DNA of 64,000 nucleotides from Orientallactaga sibirica (GCA_036365145.1 JAEOAD010000982.1:7528001-7592000); one strand, 5' to 3'; positions 32,625-43,458 are shown, counted from the first letter of the stretch. Translations and numbers: made by a program. The notes: generated by a model not told the origin, from the sequence alone.

Positions 32625-32800
32625 CTGACCCTCCCCAGCTCTCGGGGGCGCCGAGCCACGCGCCTCACTTGCCAGGGCCGTCGGTGACACACCGCTGCCG
32701 TCGACGTAGACGCGGTTTACCCTCCTCGGGCAAGTGGGCCCGTGGTGCGCGCGCACGCCCACGCACGGGCCCGGACAGGTGGCCCCCGCCTGGCGCGCAG

Positions 32801-33715
32801 GGGCAGACTCGCACCCTACAGACCTATATTTGGGGGTGTCATCCTTCCTCCCTCCTGGGAAGAGGCCCTGAGGCACGTTTCCTCAGGGGCTTGACAGCCA
32901 AGCTTCCCCCCCGGAATTATGTCCAGACCGAGGAGGAGAAAGCTGACTGGCCTGGCTTCCGGGAGCCCACCAGAAGAAACTGGAGCCTACGATCTCCTGT
33001 GGCTGCTTCAACAGTGACACTTCTAGCTTGTACACAGCCCGGGGTCTTGTTGAAATGAGGTTCTCATTCAGGGGGACTGGAGTGGTGCCTAGACTTTGCA
33101 TTTCTGTGCAAGCTAACAGATGCCACTGCTGTCTCATGCACCGTGCTATATGGCAAACTGTACAAAACTACTCTTTTTGTCCAACAGGCTGAAAAACTTA
33201 GGAAAAGTGACAGGTCAGAAGACAAGTCCCAACACCTCACCACTCCGTCTCTACTACCCCAGCCACACACACTGAGAAGAGTCTAAACAGTTGCTACCCA
33301 TATAAAAGTGAAATGCTTTACTTTTTTTTTTAAGCCAAATTTTTCATCAAATACACGATATGTTAACGGAGCTATCTGGCTTCATGGCTTGCAACTCACA
33401 CTAAGTTGAATGCTGAATACTTCATAATTTTCAAACAAGAAGCCTCTTCTTTTTATTTCATAGTGGGATCCACAAGTTATGTAGTAAATCTTGACTCACA
33501 GTCACCTTAAGTAGGAAAAGGACCACATCTTTGATCAGGGTTCAAATGGGTGATGTTGAGTAAGATGTATAAGGCTAGACACTGCACTTGGGCTAACCTT
33601 TCTCAACTTCTCTTTGGCTATCTTAAGTAAGTGTCTGAGTATATGACACCAGTCATACATGGTGTGACAGAATTTGTTGCCTATTAACATTAACAATGCA
33701 TCAAGACCTTAATTA
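32801..33715. other. Probable start of first intron
   Basis: CpG content decays; no repeat, no exon. Opposed 84-129 codon frames at the edge of the island are composition artefacts. Confidence 0.4.
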
Positions 33716-33920
33716 TGGCTAGGCATGGTGGTGCACACATCCTTGAATGTGAAAGGTGAAGGCAGGAGGATCAGGAGTTGAAGGCCACCCATTTACTCCT
33801 ACTTAGTAAGCTTGAGGCTAGCTTGGGGCTATATGAGACATTGTCTCAAAACAGTCGAAAGAAAGGAAAGGAAAGGCAACAAAGAGAAAGAGGTAGAGAA
33901 AGGTGAAAAGAAAGAGAAAG
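33716..33920 (+). repeat. Old B1 SINE with purine-rich tail
   Basis: GCTAGGCATGGTGGTGCACA, GAAGGCAGGAGGATCAGGAG, ATGAGACATTGTCTCAAAA, then about 60 bp of (GAAAG)n-like purines. Confidence 0.8.
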
Positions 33921-34342
33921 TGTAGCTTTTAGTAAACCATACAATCAAACTTGATGTCAAAATAATCTAAAAGTTGACTGACAAGGTGTGTGTTGTCTCC
34001 AAAGGATTTAGGGAGTCTTTAGTGTCCCATAAAGTTTTGCTTAGGCAATAAACTAGAAAGAACTGGACAGTAGTTGGTTTGACTGCTTGTATGGCTCAAA
34101 TGCAAAGCTGGAAAATAAAAAGCAGCCAAATTTTGTAGCTATTCAGAGGTATTGTTTTACAGGGCCTCAGCACCACACCAGCCCTGATCAGATTCCCTTC
34201 TGCTTTTATCATTCCCACATCCCTGCAAGGTGACTTTCATTAAAAGAGGGGATAGAGCAAGTTTAGCTGCTGGAAAATGCAGGCCAGGATCTGTGTTTTG
34301 TCTGTGAATAATTCTTGCCCAAAAAATCCTCACAGATTCCAG

Positions 34343-34373
<31 letters not shown>

Positions 34374-35025
34374 ATTCTCTGGGAAAAAATGTTAGAAATA
34401 CAGAAAAGAAAAAAAGTGGAGCACCAATTGTGGATATGATTCTGTTCAGCAGAGGGAGAGAAAGTGGGAGAATTGGAATTTCATTAGCGGGTTTGGCAGG
34501 GAAAGGAAAGTTGCTGTTTTTGGTACCATGAGCAGCCTTCCAGAAGTGGCAAAGTGAGTTTGCTCAGGTGTTAGGGAGGGCCAGTAAAGCTGATTTTCCA
34601 TGGCTGATGCAGTCATTGTGGGAACTCAGCGAGGCCATCCCTGCATATGTTATTGGTGCTTTCACAAATTGGGAAGAGTGCTGTTCAATGTACAAATGAG
34701 GAGGAGTTTGTTCTTTGATATTAATAGATCCAAATTTAGAAAAGAGAGATTGTGACTTCAGTTGAAGAAAAAACAGGGAATGGATTTTTATGCCTCTCAC
34801 AGAAAGTTCTTGTCTACCTCAATGTACAAATGAATGCTTTTTCATAATGTTTACAGTTTTTAAAAGGTGTAGATTTTTATAATCTGTGAAGGACCTAGTT
34901 GGAGGGCATCACGATGGTGTAATTGAAACCTTTGAGGAAAATAATCATAAAATAAATTCCATAAAATATTTTGGTGAGCAGTGTTCCATTTTAGAAATCA
35001 ATTTCAGTGAATTTTGCATCTAGTT
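33921..35025. other. Low-repeat DNA with short (TG)n
   Basis: TG dinucleotide run at 34345-34372. No exon: the 84-codon frame at 34277-34531 spans the TG run. Confidence 0.35.
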
Positions 35026-35362
35026 CATTTTTTAAAAATTGAAGTATAATGTATTTACTGTAAAATTCACTTGTTTTAATAAGAGTCTATAAACACTCAT
35101 AGGAATGTGATTGCCACTATAACAAAATGTAGAACTCCATCACTTCAAAAAGTTCTCTATTGACCCTTTGTCAACCTTTCCCACCACTCTTGTCCCCTGG
35201 AAACCACTGATTTATTTTGCCACTGTAATTTTGTCTTTTCCAGATTGTTCTATAAATGAATTCATATACTATGTAGCTTTCTGAGTCTGGCTTCTGTTAC
35301 CCTAGCACAATACATTTGAGATTTGTCTTTGTTGTGTATTTCCATAATTAGTCCTTTTCTTT

Positions 35363-35556
35363 ATTTGCAAACAGAGAGAAATGGGAGAAAGGGGTGGGGA
35401 CAGAATGGACACACCAGTGCCTCTTGCTACTGCAAATGGATGCCAGACACATGCACCACTTTGTGCATCTGGCTTGATGTGGGTACCGGGGAATTGAACT
35501 TAGGCTGGCAGGGTTTGCAAGCAGTGCCTTTCACTGCTGAGCCATCTCCCAGCCCC
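35363..35556 (-). repeat. DIP-like SINE in L1
   Basis: TTTATTTGCAAACAGAGAG, CACATGCACCACTTTGTGC, GAGCCATCTCCCAGCCCC; L1 text resumes on the right. Confidence 0.8.
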
Positions 35557-35794
35557 ATAATTTGTTCTTTTATTGGTGAGTAATATTCCATAGTTTACCC
35601 ACTCACCAACTCTTGATGATTAGAAATCAGGTTAAAATAAACATTCACATGTAGCTTTTTATGTGACTATACATTTTCATTTCAATTGAATTAACACCTA
35701 AAAATAGAATTGCTGTGTTGTATGGTCAGTTAACTTTATTCAAAAACAAACATGCTTAACCTTTCCAAAGTGACTATACCATCATATTTATTTA

Positions 35795-35877
35795 TCTTGA
35801 AGTTCTGGGGATTTCGACCAGGTCTTCATACATGCTAAGCAGGTTATCTGCCACTGATCTCTATCTCCAGCCCTGGT
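35795..35877 (-). repeat. ID-like SINE in L1
   Basis: AGTTCTGGGGATTTCGACC, CATGCTAAGCAGG, CTATCTCCAGCCC. Confidence 0.6.
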
Positions 35878-36631
35878 TGTACCCAGCTGCATTCATACCA
35901 GCAATATATGAGAAACCCATGTGCTTGCATTTTCAGCAGTGCTTGTTTATTTCATTTTAGCCATTCTCGTGGTGGTTTTAGTTTCCTCCACTCTGCTATT
36001 TGGTCCTTGGTATACCTATATTCTATGAAGTATCTGTTCTTTTTCACTCCAGAGCGTTTGGTTATTGATCATGGATTCTTAATATAGCTGGATACAAATT
36101 ATTTGTTGGCTACATGTATTGCAGATAGCTTCATTCAGCCTGGAGGCTGTCTTTTAATTTTCCTAATGATGTTACTTTGCAGAGCAGAAGTTTTATTTTG
36201 AGTAATTCCAATTTATCAAGTTTCTTTTCTTCTATGGATAGTAATTTTAGTAACTGATCTAATAAATGTCTGCCCCAAGTTTGCCAATATGCTTTCCTCC
36301 ATCTTCTAAGCATTTTATTATTTTATCAAGTATATATAGGTCTATGACTTCATTTCAGCTAATTTTTTGTGGCATAAGGGGCAAGGTTCCCTTTTTCCAA
36401 ATAGATACCCAGTTCTGACAGCATTTGTTGAAAAGACTCTCCTCCCTCTTTGTTACCCATGACTCCTTTGTCAGAAATAGACCAAATGTGTGGGTCTATT
36501 TTGATCTCTTTATTGTGTTTCATTGATCTGTATGTCTGTCTATGCCAGTACTACACTGTAAGTCTTGTGCATTCGTTAGGTGAATTCTTAGATTGTTTTT
36601 GGTTTGTAATTTTTTAGAAATTGTATCCTTG

Positions 36632-36880
36632 GGGTTGAGAGATGCACAGTGGGTAAGAGTGCTTGCAGCACAAACATGAGGACCTGAGTTCGATCTCCAG
36701 CACCCATGTAAAAAGCTAGGCATGGCCACACATGCCTGTAACCCTAGTGCTGGGGGGTAGGGTGAAGACAGGAGGGGCACTGAGGCTCCCTGGTCAGCTA
36801 GACTAACTATAAAAACAGGGAGCTCCTGGTTCATTAAGAGACTGTCTCAGGGAAATAAGGCAGAAGAGTATACCTATATA
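36632..36880 (+). repeat. Composite B2-superfamily SINE
   Basis: GGTTGAGAGATGCACAGTGGG head, GAGGACCTGAGTTCGATC, TGCCTGTAACCCTAGTGCTG middle, GAGACTGTCTCAGGGAAATAAGG. Confidence 0.75.
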
Positions 36881-37317
36881 TAATTAAAACAAAATCTGAC
36901 AAAGTATTTAGCAGTTCCCAAGTGTACTGTAGTCTGATATTTTCAGTCTGCTCTATTTCATTTAGACACGATGGCAATATTCTAAGTTAATATGACCACA
37001 CTTTCATATGAATTCATGACCCATAGTTTGAAAAATATTGCTTTATAAAGCTCTTCATTGGAATCTGTTGGATTGTTGCTAGGAAAGATTCATTTTTCAT
37101 CAATTACTGTTATGATACAGAGTGAATTCATTTATAATACCTCAATATAACCATTACTACCCATGTTTCCTTCCCTAATTCATGTACCTTCTAACCCAGC
37201 ATCTATTTTGACCCCACAGTAAATGTAGTCTTCTAATTCCACAGTTTAGAACCTTCTCATGACTTCCTACCACACTTAGGATTAATCTCCAGATCCCCAT
37301 TCAGTAGCTTCTTTTTT
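36881..37317. other. No gene recognised
   Basis: AT-rich with no named repeat. Confidence 0.35.
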
Positions 37318-37548
37318 TTTTATGGATTCTTTTTTTAAATTTTTTTTTATTTATTTGCAAGCAGAGAGATAGAGAGATAGAAGAGAGGCAGAGAGAGAGA
37401 GAATGGGCACGCCAGGGCCTCTACCCACTGCAAACGAACTCCAGATGCATGTGCCCCACATCTGGCTTACATGGGTCCTGGAGAATCGAACTGGGATCCT
37501 TTGGCTTCTCAGGCAAACGCCTTAACCACTAAGCCATCTCTCCAGCCC
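37318..37548 (-). repeat. DIP-like SINE with TSD
   Basis: TCAGTAGCTTCTTTT on both sides; body reads GCATGTGCCCCACATCTGG, a short deletion of the usual CTTGTG segment. Confidence 0.93.
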
Positions 37549-38097
37549 CTCAGTAGCTTCTTTTATCTCTTTTCTTTTCATACTTCTGCAAACACACCAA
37601 CCTTCCTGCCACTCCTCACCCAAACCACACATTTGTCTGTCTCCTAGACTTTGTATTTTCTGTGTTCCCATACTCAGAATACCAGACAATCATAAGACTT
37701 GTTCCCCGGTTTCATTAAGGGTACTCTCTGACCCTCATTCTAAAGCAACACTCCAGCCTACTGCTGAGGAAGGAGGTCAATGCGCTTATCCCAGCTTTGA
37801 TTTTGTGGTAGAACTGTCAACTGTAATTATATTATTGGATTGCTTTCCTTTTTATTGATCCCATAATTTCCTTTGCTAGGATATAAGTTTCAGCAGAGCA
37901 GGGACTTTGTCTTGCTAAGCCTTGAATATGTTTAGTGTAAGCAGTTCATGAATCATCAGACACTACCTTTTGAACTCTGTCTAGTAACAGTGGTAGCAGA
38001 TATTTGTTGAACAGGTATATGTTTTAAAAACATCTAAAAACATTTTATTGAAAAGTTTCATACAAGAACATAATGAAATTTAATCATAATCCCCTTC
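37549..38097. other. No gene recognised
   Basis: No confident repeat or exon; faint L2-like text (GCAGGGACTTTGTCTTGC) near 37900. Confidence 0.35.
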
Positions 38098-38387
38098 TGT
38101 GGTGGTTTGATTGGATTAAAGCCTCCTGGAGGTGGTGTATTGTTGGAGATGGACTTATGGGTGTTATAGCCAGTTTCTCCTTGCCAGTGTTTGGCATACT
38201 CTCCTGTTGTTATTGTCCACCTGATGTTGGCCAGGGGGTGATGTCCACCCTCTGCTCATGCTATTGTTTTCCTGCCATCATGGAGCTTCCACCTCGAGCT
38301 TATAAGCCAAAATAAACCTCTTTTTTTTTCCCACAAGCTGCTCTTGGTAGGGTGATTTCTACCAGCAATGCGAACCTGATTGCAACG
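38098..38387 (+). mobile_element. Solo MaLR LTR, internally deleted
   Basis: TGTGGTGGTTTGATTGGATTAAAGCCTCCTGG start; CCTTC flanks it exactly (38093-38097, 38388-38392). Compared with 56505-56853 about 60 bp are missing after the first 15 bases, and the terminal CA reads CG. The open frame through it (38073-38315) is LTR sequence. Confidence 0.88.
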
Positions 38388-38639
38388 CCTTCTTTTGTCG
38401 CTCTTCTCCTGCCCCCTTCCAGTGAACTCCTTCTTCTAGTCTAACGAGCCCCTTTTTTTATTTTGATGTCTTTCTTGCCCTCCTTCATAATCCATGATGA
38501 AATATTGTTGGGTTCAATATTGTGCAGGCTGTGTGCAGCTAGCCGTAGCTGCTGAGAGGTCATGAATGCAATGGTTACTTCGTGTCCAGAGGGTAGTGTT
38601 TCAGACTACACCACCCCATCCTTTGGCTCTTTTATTGTT

Positions 38640-38782
38640 TTATTTGTTTCTCGAGGTAGAGTCTCCCTTCTAGCCCAGGCTGACCTGGAATTCATGGTGT
38701 AGACCCAGGCTGGCTTTGAACTCACAGCGATTCTCTGCCTCCTGGGTACTAGGATTAAAGGCATGAGCCACCACGCCTGGCT
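38640..38782 (-). repeat. B1 SINE
   Basis: TTTCTCGAGGTAGAGTCTCC, CAGGCTGACCTGGAATTCATG, GAGCCACCACGCCTGGC. Confidence 0.9.
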
Positions 38783-38954
38783 TGCTTACAATTTTTTTCT
38801 ACCCCCTCTTGCACAATGTTCCCTGAACAGTCAAAGGCATGCTAGAGTTGTCTCCTTTCGTGCTCAGCACTCAACAGTCACTTATTCTCAGTACTTGCCA
38901 TGTGCAAAAAGAAGCTTTTCTGACCAAAGGGGCAAATAGCACTGCTGCAAGGAT

Positions 38955-39112
38955 TCTGCAGTAACTCATTTATTCCTCCCAATCTCCTGAAGCAGGTAGT
39001 ATGGAAGAGGAAACTGAGGCACAGAGAAGCTAAGCACCTTGTTGAAGGTTGTTCAGAAGGCAAGTAGAGGATTCAGGGTTTGATTTCTGAGTGTACGTTC
39101 TTAACTACCGTG
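38955..39112 (-). repeat. MIR
   Basis: GAGGAAACTGAGGCACAGAGAAGCTAAG is the hallmark antisense MIR core; GTACGTTCTTAACTACCGTGC closes it. Confidence 0.85.
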
Positions 39113-39190
39113 CTCCCAGCAGTAGTGAGGAGTGTATGCATCCCTGCTTGCTATATGCACGTTATATATTTGTTTTTTGTTCCCTTAGTA

Positions 39191-39384
39191 TAGTGGTTCT
39201 CAAGTGGGGTGATTTCTAGCGATATCTGGAGACATTTTTGGTTGTCATGACTACTGGGGATGCAAGTGCTGCTGGTATCTGGTAGGCAGAGGCTGGAGAT
39301 GATGCTCAACATTCTACAGTCCCCCCCCCTTAAATGAAGACTGATCTGACCCAATGTGTGTAGTATTGAGGTAGAGAAACTTTG
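39191..39384 (+). mobile_element. MER20 hAT element with TSD
   Basis: TAGTGGTTCTCAAG..., TCTGGAGACATTTTTGGTTGTCATGAC, GATGCTCAACATTCTACAG, GAGGTAGAGAAACTTTG: end-to-end match to MER20 (about 190 bp). CCTTAGTA before and CCTTACCA after are an 8-bp hAT-type duplication with two changes. Confidence 0.85.
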
Positions 39385-39834
39385 CCTTACCACATTGGAT
39401 CTAAAACCCTATTACAATTACTCGAAAAGTCTTAAAAAAGAAACACTAATATGTGGGGACAATTTTTAACCTTATTAAACCTCCATGGGCCTTCAGCATT
39501 GCCCAGCAATCCTACTGCACTGGCCCATGGGTTTACTTTTTAACTCTCCAAGACAGGCTTCTGTCAAAGCACTCAACTGTCCAAAAAAGGCCATTTTTAC
39601 ACCTATTTTCTTGCATTTGTGCTTGTCTTGAGCTCATTAGATAGGAGTCTCGCCATATTCCAACCATCCAAACTCCCAACATGCAATATTTGTACAAATC
39701 CTCACAGTATCCCCCAATGTTACAGTGAAACTGTGAATTAGATATCTCCATGTCAGAATGATGTCTTTTGTGGGCTCTGGACTACTGAATCATTTTTCTT
39801 CTGTCATCATCATCATCATTATTATTATTTTACT
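39385..39834. other. No gene recognised
   Basis: Ends in a short (CAT)n/(TTA)n run near 39807-39830. Confidence 0.35.
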
Positions 39835-39957
39835 TCTTACTTGGAAATAAATTTAAGCTCTACAAATTTTAAAAAGTGAAAAGAGTACAAAGAAGTCTCA
39901 CTTACCCTTTATCCAGATTCATCTATTGTTAACATTTTATCCTTAAACTCTTCCCCA

Positions 39958-40120
39958 TGTTTTTTTTGTTTTGTTTTGTTTTTCAAGGTAGGGTCTCACT
40001 CTAGCTTAGGCTGACCTGGAATTCACTACATAGTCTCAGGGTGGCCTTGAACTCACAGAGATCCTCCTACATCTGCCTCCCAAGTGCTGGGATTAAAGGC
40101 CTGTGCCACCACGCCCAGCC
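39958..40120 (-). repeat. B1 SINE with TSD in L1
   Basis: (TTTTG)n, TTTTTCAAGGTAGGGTCTCA, CCACCACGCCCAG; CCCCATG on both sides. Confidence 0.93.
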
Positions 40121-40730
40121 CCATGCATATTTTTTGAACCACTAGAGGAATCTTTACTCCTAAATACTTAGTATGAGTTTCCTAACAATAAGAATATTCT
40201 CCTGCACTGCCCCAGTACTATTATCAATTTAGTAAATTTTACATTGATAAGAGACTTCCATCTAATCTGCCACTTCTATTCAAGTTTGATAAGAGACCTG
40301 ATAATATCCTTTACAGCACCTTTTCCTGCTAGTACAGGATCTGGTTTAGGGTTTTTATTGCATTTAGATACTCTTAGTCTCTTTTCTACTGGAACACTTC
40401 TCCAGCCTATTCTTTGTTTCGTGAGGGTTCTTTATTTAAAAGTCACTAGTATTTGAGGTTAAGGCAGACCATCCGCTCGCCTTTTGTAATATAGAACACT
40501 CATCATCTGTGGCTCATCTGACGTTTCCTGATATTAGAATCAGATTATACATTTGGGACCAGAATATTGCACATGTGATGCTGATGAGTCCTTCTCAGAG
40601 TATGACATCTTGAAATCCCATGATGTCCATCTTCCCTTGTCGCTAATGATAATGTTGATCATCTAGTGAAGGTGCTGCCAATTTCCTCTCTAGATGGTTG
40701 TAGTTACTGTCTTTTCTTGTTGTTGTTGTT

Positions 40731-40968
40731 TGAGGCAACCCCAACAAACTGGGCTTTTTTATGAGAGAGAGAGAGAATGAATTGGCATACCAGGGCTTCA
40801 AGCCACTGCAGTCGAATTCCAAATGCATGTGCCCCCTTGTGTGCATGTGCAGCCTTGTGCACTTGTGTCACTTTGTGTGTCTGGTTTATGTGGGACCTAG
40901 AGAGTTGAACATGAGTTCTTAGGTTTCACAGGGCAGCACTTTAACCACTAAGCCATCATTCAAGCCCC
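40731..40968 (-). repeat. DIP-like SINE, long subfamily with distinct 3' terminus
   Basis: Antisense copy with the extra internal block (GTGCAGCCTTGTGCACTTG). Outside its GA tract it has a 37-bp end, TGAGGCAACCCCAACAAACT..., shared with 61926-61962 (31 of 37 identical). Confidence 0.8.
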
Positions 40969-41004
40969 AGCTAATGTATTTTTTCCTTCCAAGTCAGCAA
41001 GCTT

Positions 41005-41212
41005 TTTTTTTTTAAAGATTTTATTTTTATTAGAGACAGAGAGAGGGAAAGAGAGAGAGAATGGGTGTGCCAGGGCCTTTAGCCACTGCAAACAAACTCC
41101 AGACACATTTGCCACCATGTGCATCTTGCTTACATGGGACCTGGAGAATCGAACCAGGCTCCTTAGGCTTCATAGGCATGCACCTTAACCGCTAAGCCAT
41201 CTCTCCAGCCCT
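41005..41212 (-). repeat. DIP-like SINE with TSD
   Basis: TCAGCAAGCTTTT on both sides; GCTAAGCCATCTCTCCAGCCC head. Confidence 0.93.
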
Positions 41213-41516
41213 CAGCAAGCTTTTGAAAGACACAAATATTCTGTTTCTCATGAATATTTCCCTCTAGCTTTAGCATTCAGTGATGATTTTTGCCTGATCA
41301 GTTTTAATACAATGGTTAAAAAATGGTTTTCTAATTCTAATATTCCATTTACATTCATCAGTTGGCTTTCAGTAAGAGCCATGCCATCTCTCCTGTTTAT
41401 TTATGTATTCATTTATTTATTATTGATATAAACATTTATTTATTATTTATCTAAATGATTTTTAAATAGTTTACAAATTGTTACCACAGTCAGTGGTGGC
41501 CCAATTCTGAAGAGGT

Positions 41517-41593
41517 TCCCCCCCCTCCCCAGTACTAAGGATTGAACCTATTGCTAGGTCAGTGCTATATCACTGAGTTGCCTCTCTAGTCTT
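41517..41593 (-). repeat. ID-like SINE
   Basis: CAGTACTAAGGATTGAACC, TATATCACTGAGTTGCCTC. Confidence 0.6.
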
Positions 41594-41782
41594 TGTGCTT
41601 AATTTTTTATTCTGTTTCCTTTTCTCGTTAATGAACTCTTCTCATTTCTGGATCATTTCCATCAGTCTGCAGTCAGTATGAATCTCTACTATCTCCCTTA
41701 GCGCCACATCTGCCTCCATTTGGGTATTTCTCCTCAGAGGAACATCTTCAAAGGATGCTCATATTGCTTGATTACTCCACAA

Positions 41783-41990
41783 TTTTTTTTGAGAGAGACA
41801 GAGACAGAAAAAGAGAAAGACAGAATGGGTGCACCAGAGCTTCTCAGCCACTGTGAATGAACTCCAGACATGTGCGCCCCCTTGTGTGCATATGCGACAC
41901 TGCGTGTATGTATCACTTTTGCATCTGGCAAAATGTGGGGCATGGAGATTTGAATGGGCGTTCTTAGGCTTTGCAGGTAGAACATCCCTA
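41783..41990 (-). repeat. DIP-like SINE, long subfamily, head truncated
   Basis: GAGAGAGACAGAGACAG, GCACCAGAGCTTCTCAGCC, CATATGCGACACTGCGTG insertion block. The expected ...CCATCTCTCCAGCCC head is missing. Confidence 0.8.
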
Positions 41991-42146
41991 CTCCACATTT
42001 TTCCAATCTAATCTCCTTCAGTGTAATGAGGGTTCTGAGGCTCATATTAGTCCTCAGTGAACTCCACATTGTGAAATGCAGCAATCACTTCCCTGACTTA
42101 ACAGATTTTGCAGCAGCATTTCACACAGGGCTAGACTTTCCTTCCT

Positions 42147-42352
42147 CCTTTTTTTTAAAAATATTTATTTATTTGCAAGCAGAGATAGAAAAGAGAGAGA
42201 ATGGGCATGCCAGGGCCTCCAGCTGCTGCAAATGAACTTCAAACACATGCACCACTTTGTGCATGTGGCTTTACATGGGATCTGGGGAATCAAACTCAGG
42301 TTGTTAGTTTTTGTAGGCAAGTGCCTTAATCTCTGAGCCATCTCTCCAGCAC
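42147..42352 (-). repeat. DIP-like SINE
   Basis: TATTTATTTATTTGCAAGCAGAG, GGGCATGCCAGGGCCTCC, GAGCCATCTCTCCAGCACC. Confidence 0.88.
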
Positions 42353-42365
42353 CCTCTGTCCTCCT

Positions 42366-42533
42366 TTTTTTTTTTTTTTTTTTTTTTTTTTGGTTTTTCG
42401 AGGTAGGGTCTCACTCTAGCCCAGGCTGACCTGAATTTACTGTGTAGTCTCAGGGTGGCCTCAAACTCTTGGCAATCTTCTTACTTCTGCCTCCCGAGTG
42501 CTGGGATTAAAGGCGTGCACCACTCCCAGCACC
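42366..42533 (-). repeat. Young B1 SINE, long poly(T)
   Basis: 26 T's (42366-42391), GGTTTTTCGAGGTAGGGTCT, CCCGAGTGCTGGGATTAAAG. CACCCTC-containing flanks suggest a duplication shared with the adjoining SINE head. Confidence 0.92.
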
Positions 42534-43016
42534 CTCCTCTTTTTTTTAAATTGTCTTCTTATAATCTCCTTTAGTCTATGCTCTCTTGCTTTTCCTATTC
42601 TCATGCCAAGTCTTCATTTCACTTACAGAGGTTGGCACTAGGACTTCCTTTTCTTGCTACGCACTCCTAGATGACCCCATTTTCCTGACTTCCTATAAGT
42701 GCTAGTAACTCCAGCAATGACCTTTCCTACCACCAGAGACTTAATCTACATGGATATCTATCTGTCTCACAGGCATGCCAAACTTAGTGTTTCAAAGCAA
42801 ATCTTAATCCCCTGTCACTCCCATGCAGGGTCTGATCTTGCCCAGTAAGACCCATCTCAGTTTATGACACCATCACCCAGTCAGTTGTTCAAGTCCCAGA
42901 CCTACAAAGTCCAGCCCATCATGAAATCTTATTAGTTTGGCTTCCAAACTGTACCCCAGATGTTTCTAATTCTCTCTATTCCCTGCCCTGCTCTGCCCTG
43001 CCCTTGGTGTTGCTGC
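42534..43016. other. No gene recognised
   Basis: C-rich mixed sequence with no repeat named. Confidence 0.35.
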
Positions 43017-43170
43017 TGTTTCCTCCTCCTCCTCCTATTCCTCCTTTTTTTTCTTCTACCTCCTACTCCCTGTTTCTCTCCCGTCCTCCTTCTGTTCTTC
43101 TTCCTCCTCCTTACACAATTTCAATCTCTCTCTCTCCCTGTTTCCCTCTTCTCTCTCTTTTTCTCTCTCC
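43017..43170 (+). repeat. Pyrimidine-rich tract (CT/CTT)n
   Basis: About 150 bp almost entirely C and T on the + strand; possible triplex-forming low-complexity DNA. The two open + frames here are low-complexity Ser/Leu/Pro. Confidence 0.9.
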
Positions 43171-43236
43171 AGGGCCTCGCTGTCCATCCTGCCTCAGCCT
43201 CCTGGAATTATAGGCATACATCACCACACCTGGCTT
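43171..43236 (-). repeat. B1 fragment
   Basis: GCCTCAGCCTCCTGGAATTATAGGCATAC and CACCACACCTGGC: antisense B1 5' third. Confidence 0.65.
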
Positions 43237-43444
43237 AAATGTTCTCTTTTATAGTATACCCAAGTGTCTGGGGTGTGTCTCAAGATTCAGGTGAGGACAG
43301 GTATCTCATTAAGGTTTTTTAAAAAAGGGAAGTTGTGTTTTGTCAAGGGGAAAATAGTGACAAAATCGCACAGATCACCAGTGTCTTATTTTTCAATGAG
43401 GGACTCTTCCTAGTCATCCTAAATATAAAACAGGCTCACAGATT

Positions 43445-43458
43445 TTTTAAAAAATATT

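Larger units (their letters stand above)
31830..32800. promoter_or_regulatory. CpG island promoter
   Basis: CpG density jumps from near zero to very high here and falls again after about 32800, with no SINE or L1 inside. It holds several GC-box motifs (for example CCCCGCCC at 32090-32097 and GGGCGGG at 32174-32180), a CCGG run (32041-32056) and an alternating GC tract (32336-32353). No TATA box is evident. This is the pattern of a broad, housekeeping or developmental rodent promoter. It is the only such island in the window and the best evidence that a gene starts here; the gene's identity cannot be read from the window. Confidence 0.85.
35030..36595 (-). mobile_element. Ancient L1 3' end and ORF2, antisense
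   Basis: Ordered blocks: TGAAGTATAATGTATTTAC, CCCTGGAAACCACTGATTTAT, TAATATTCCATAGTTTACCC, ATTCTCGTGGTGGTTTTAG, TTGTTGAAAAGACTCTCCTC, TTTCATTGATCTGTATGTCTG. Over 1.3 kb of one old L1 after removing the SINEs. Confidence 0.85.
39835..41480 (-). mobile_element. Ancient L1 3' UTR, antisense
   Basis: ACCCTTTATCCAGATTCATCTATTGTTAACATT, GGATCTGGTTTAGG, TGCATTTAGATACTCTTAG, CATGATGTCCATCTTCCC, AATGTTGATCATCTAGTGAAGGTGCTGCC and TTCATCAGTTGGCTTTC follow old L1M 3' UTR text; SINEs interrupt it. Confidence 0.75.

Noticed and set aside
32419..32628. 69-codon + frame beginning MASSEAPQDGGGG with a good Kozak context
   Set aside because: It lies downstream of the best donor, has no donor of its own before the stop and matches nothing I know; GC-rich chance frame is the simpler reading.
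32071..32876. Minus-strand open frames of 148 and 165 codons in the CpG island
   Set aside because: Stop codons are rare in such GC-rich DNA. The translations are Pro/Ala/Arg low complexity, overlap in several frames on both strands, and lack domains.
38073..38315. 80-codon frame similar to frames at 56576-56773 (+) and 29754-29969 (-)
   Set aside because: The similarity comes from the shared MaLR LTR, not from a protein family.
43017..43236. 92-codon hydrophobic frame resembling a membrane protein
   Set aside because: It is the CT-rich low-complexity tract plus a B1 fragment.
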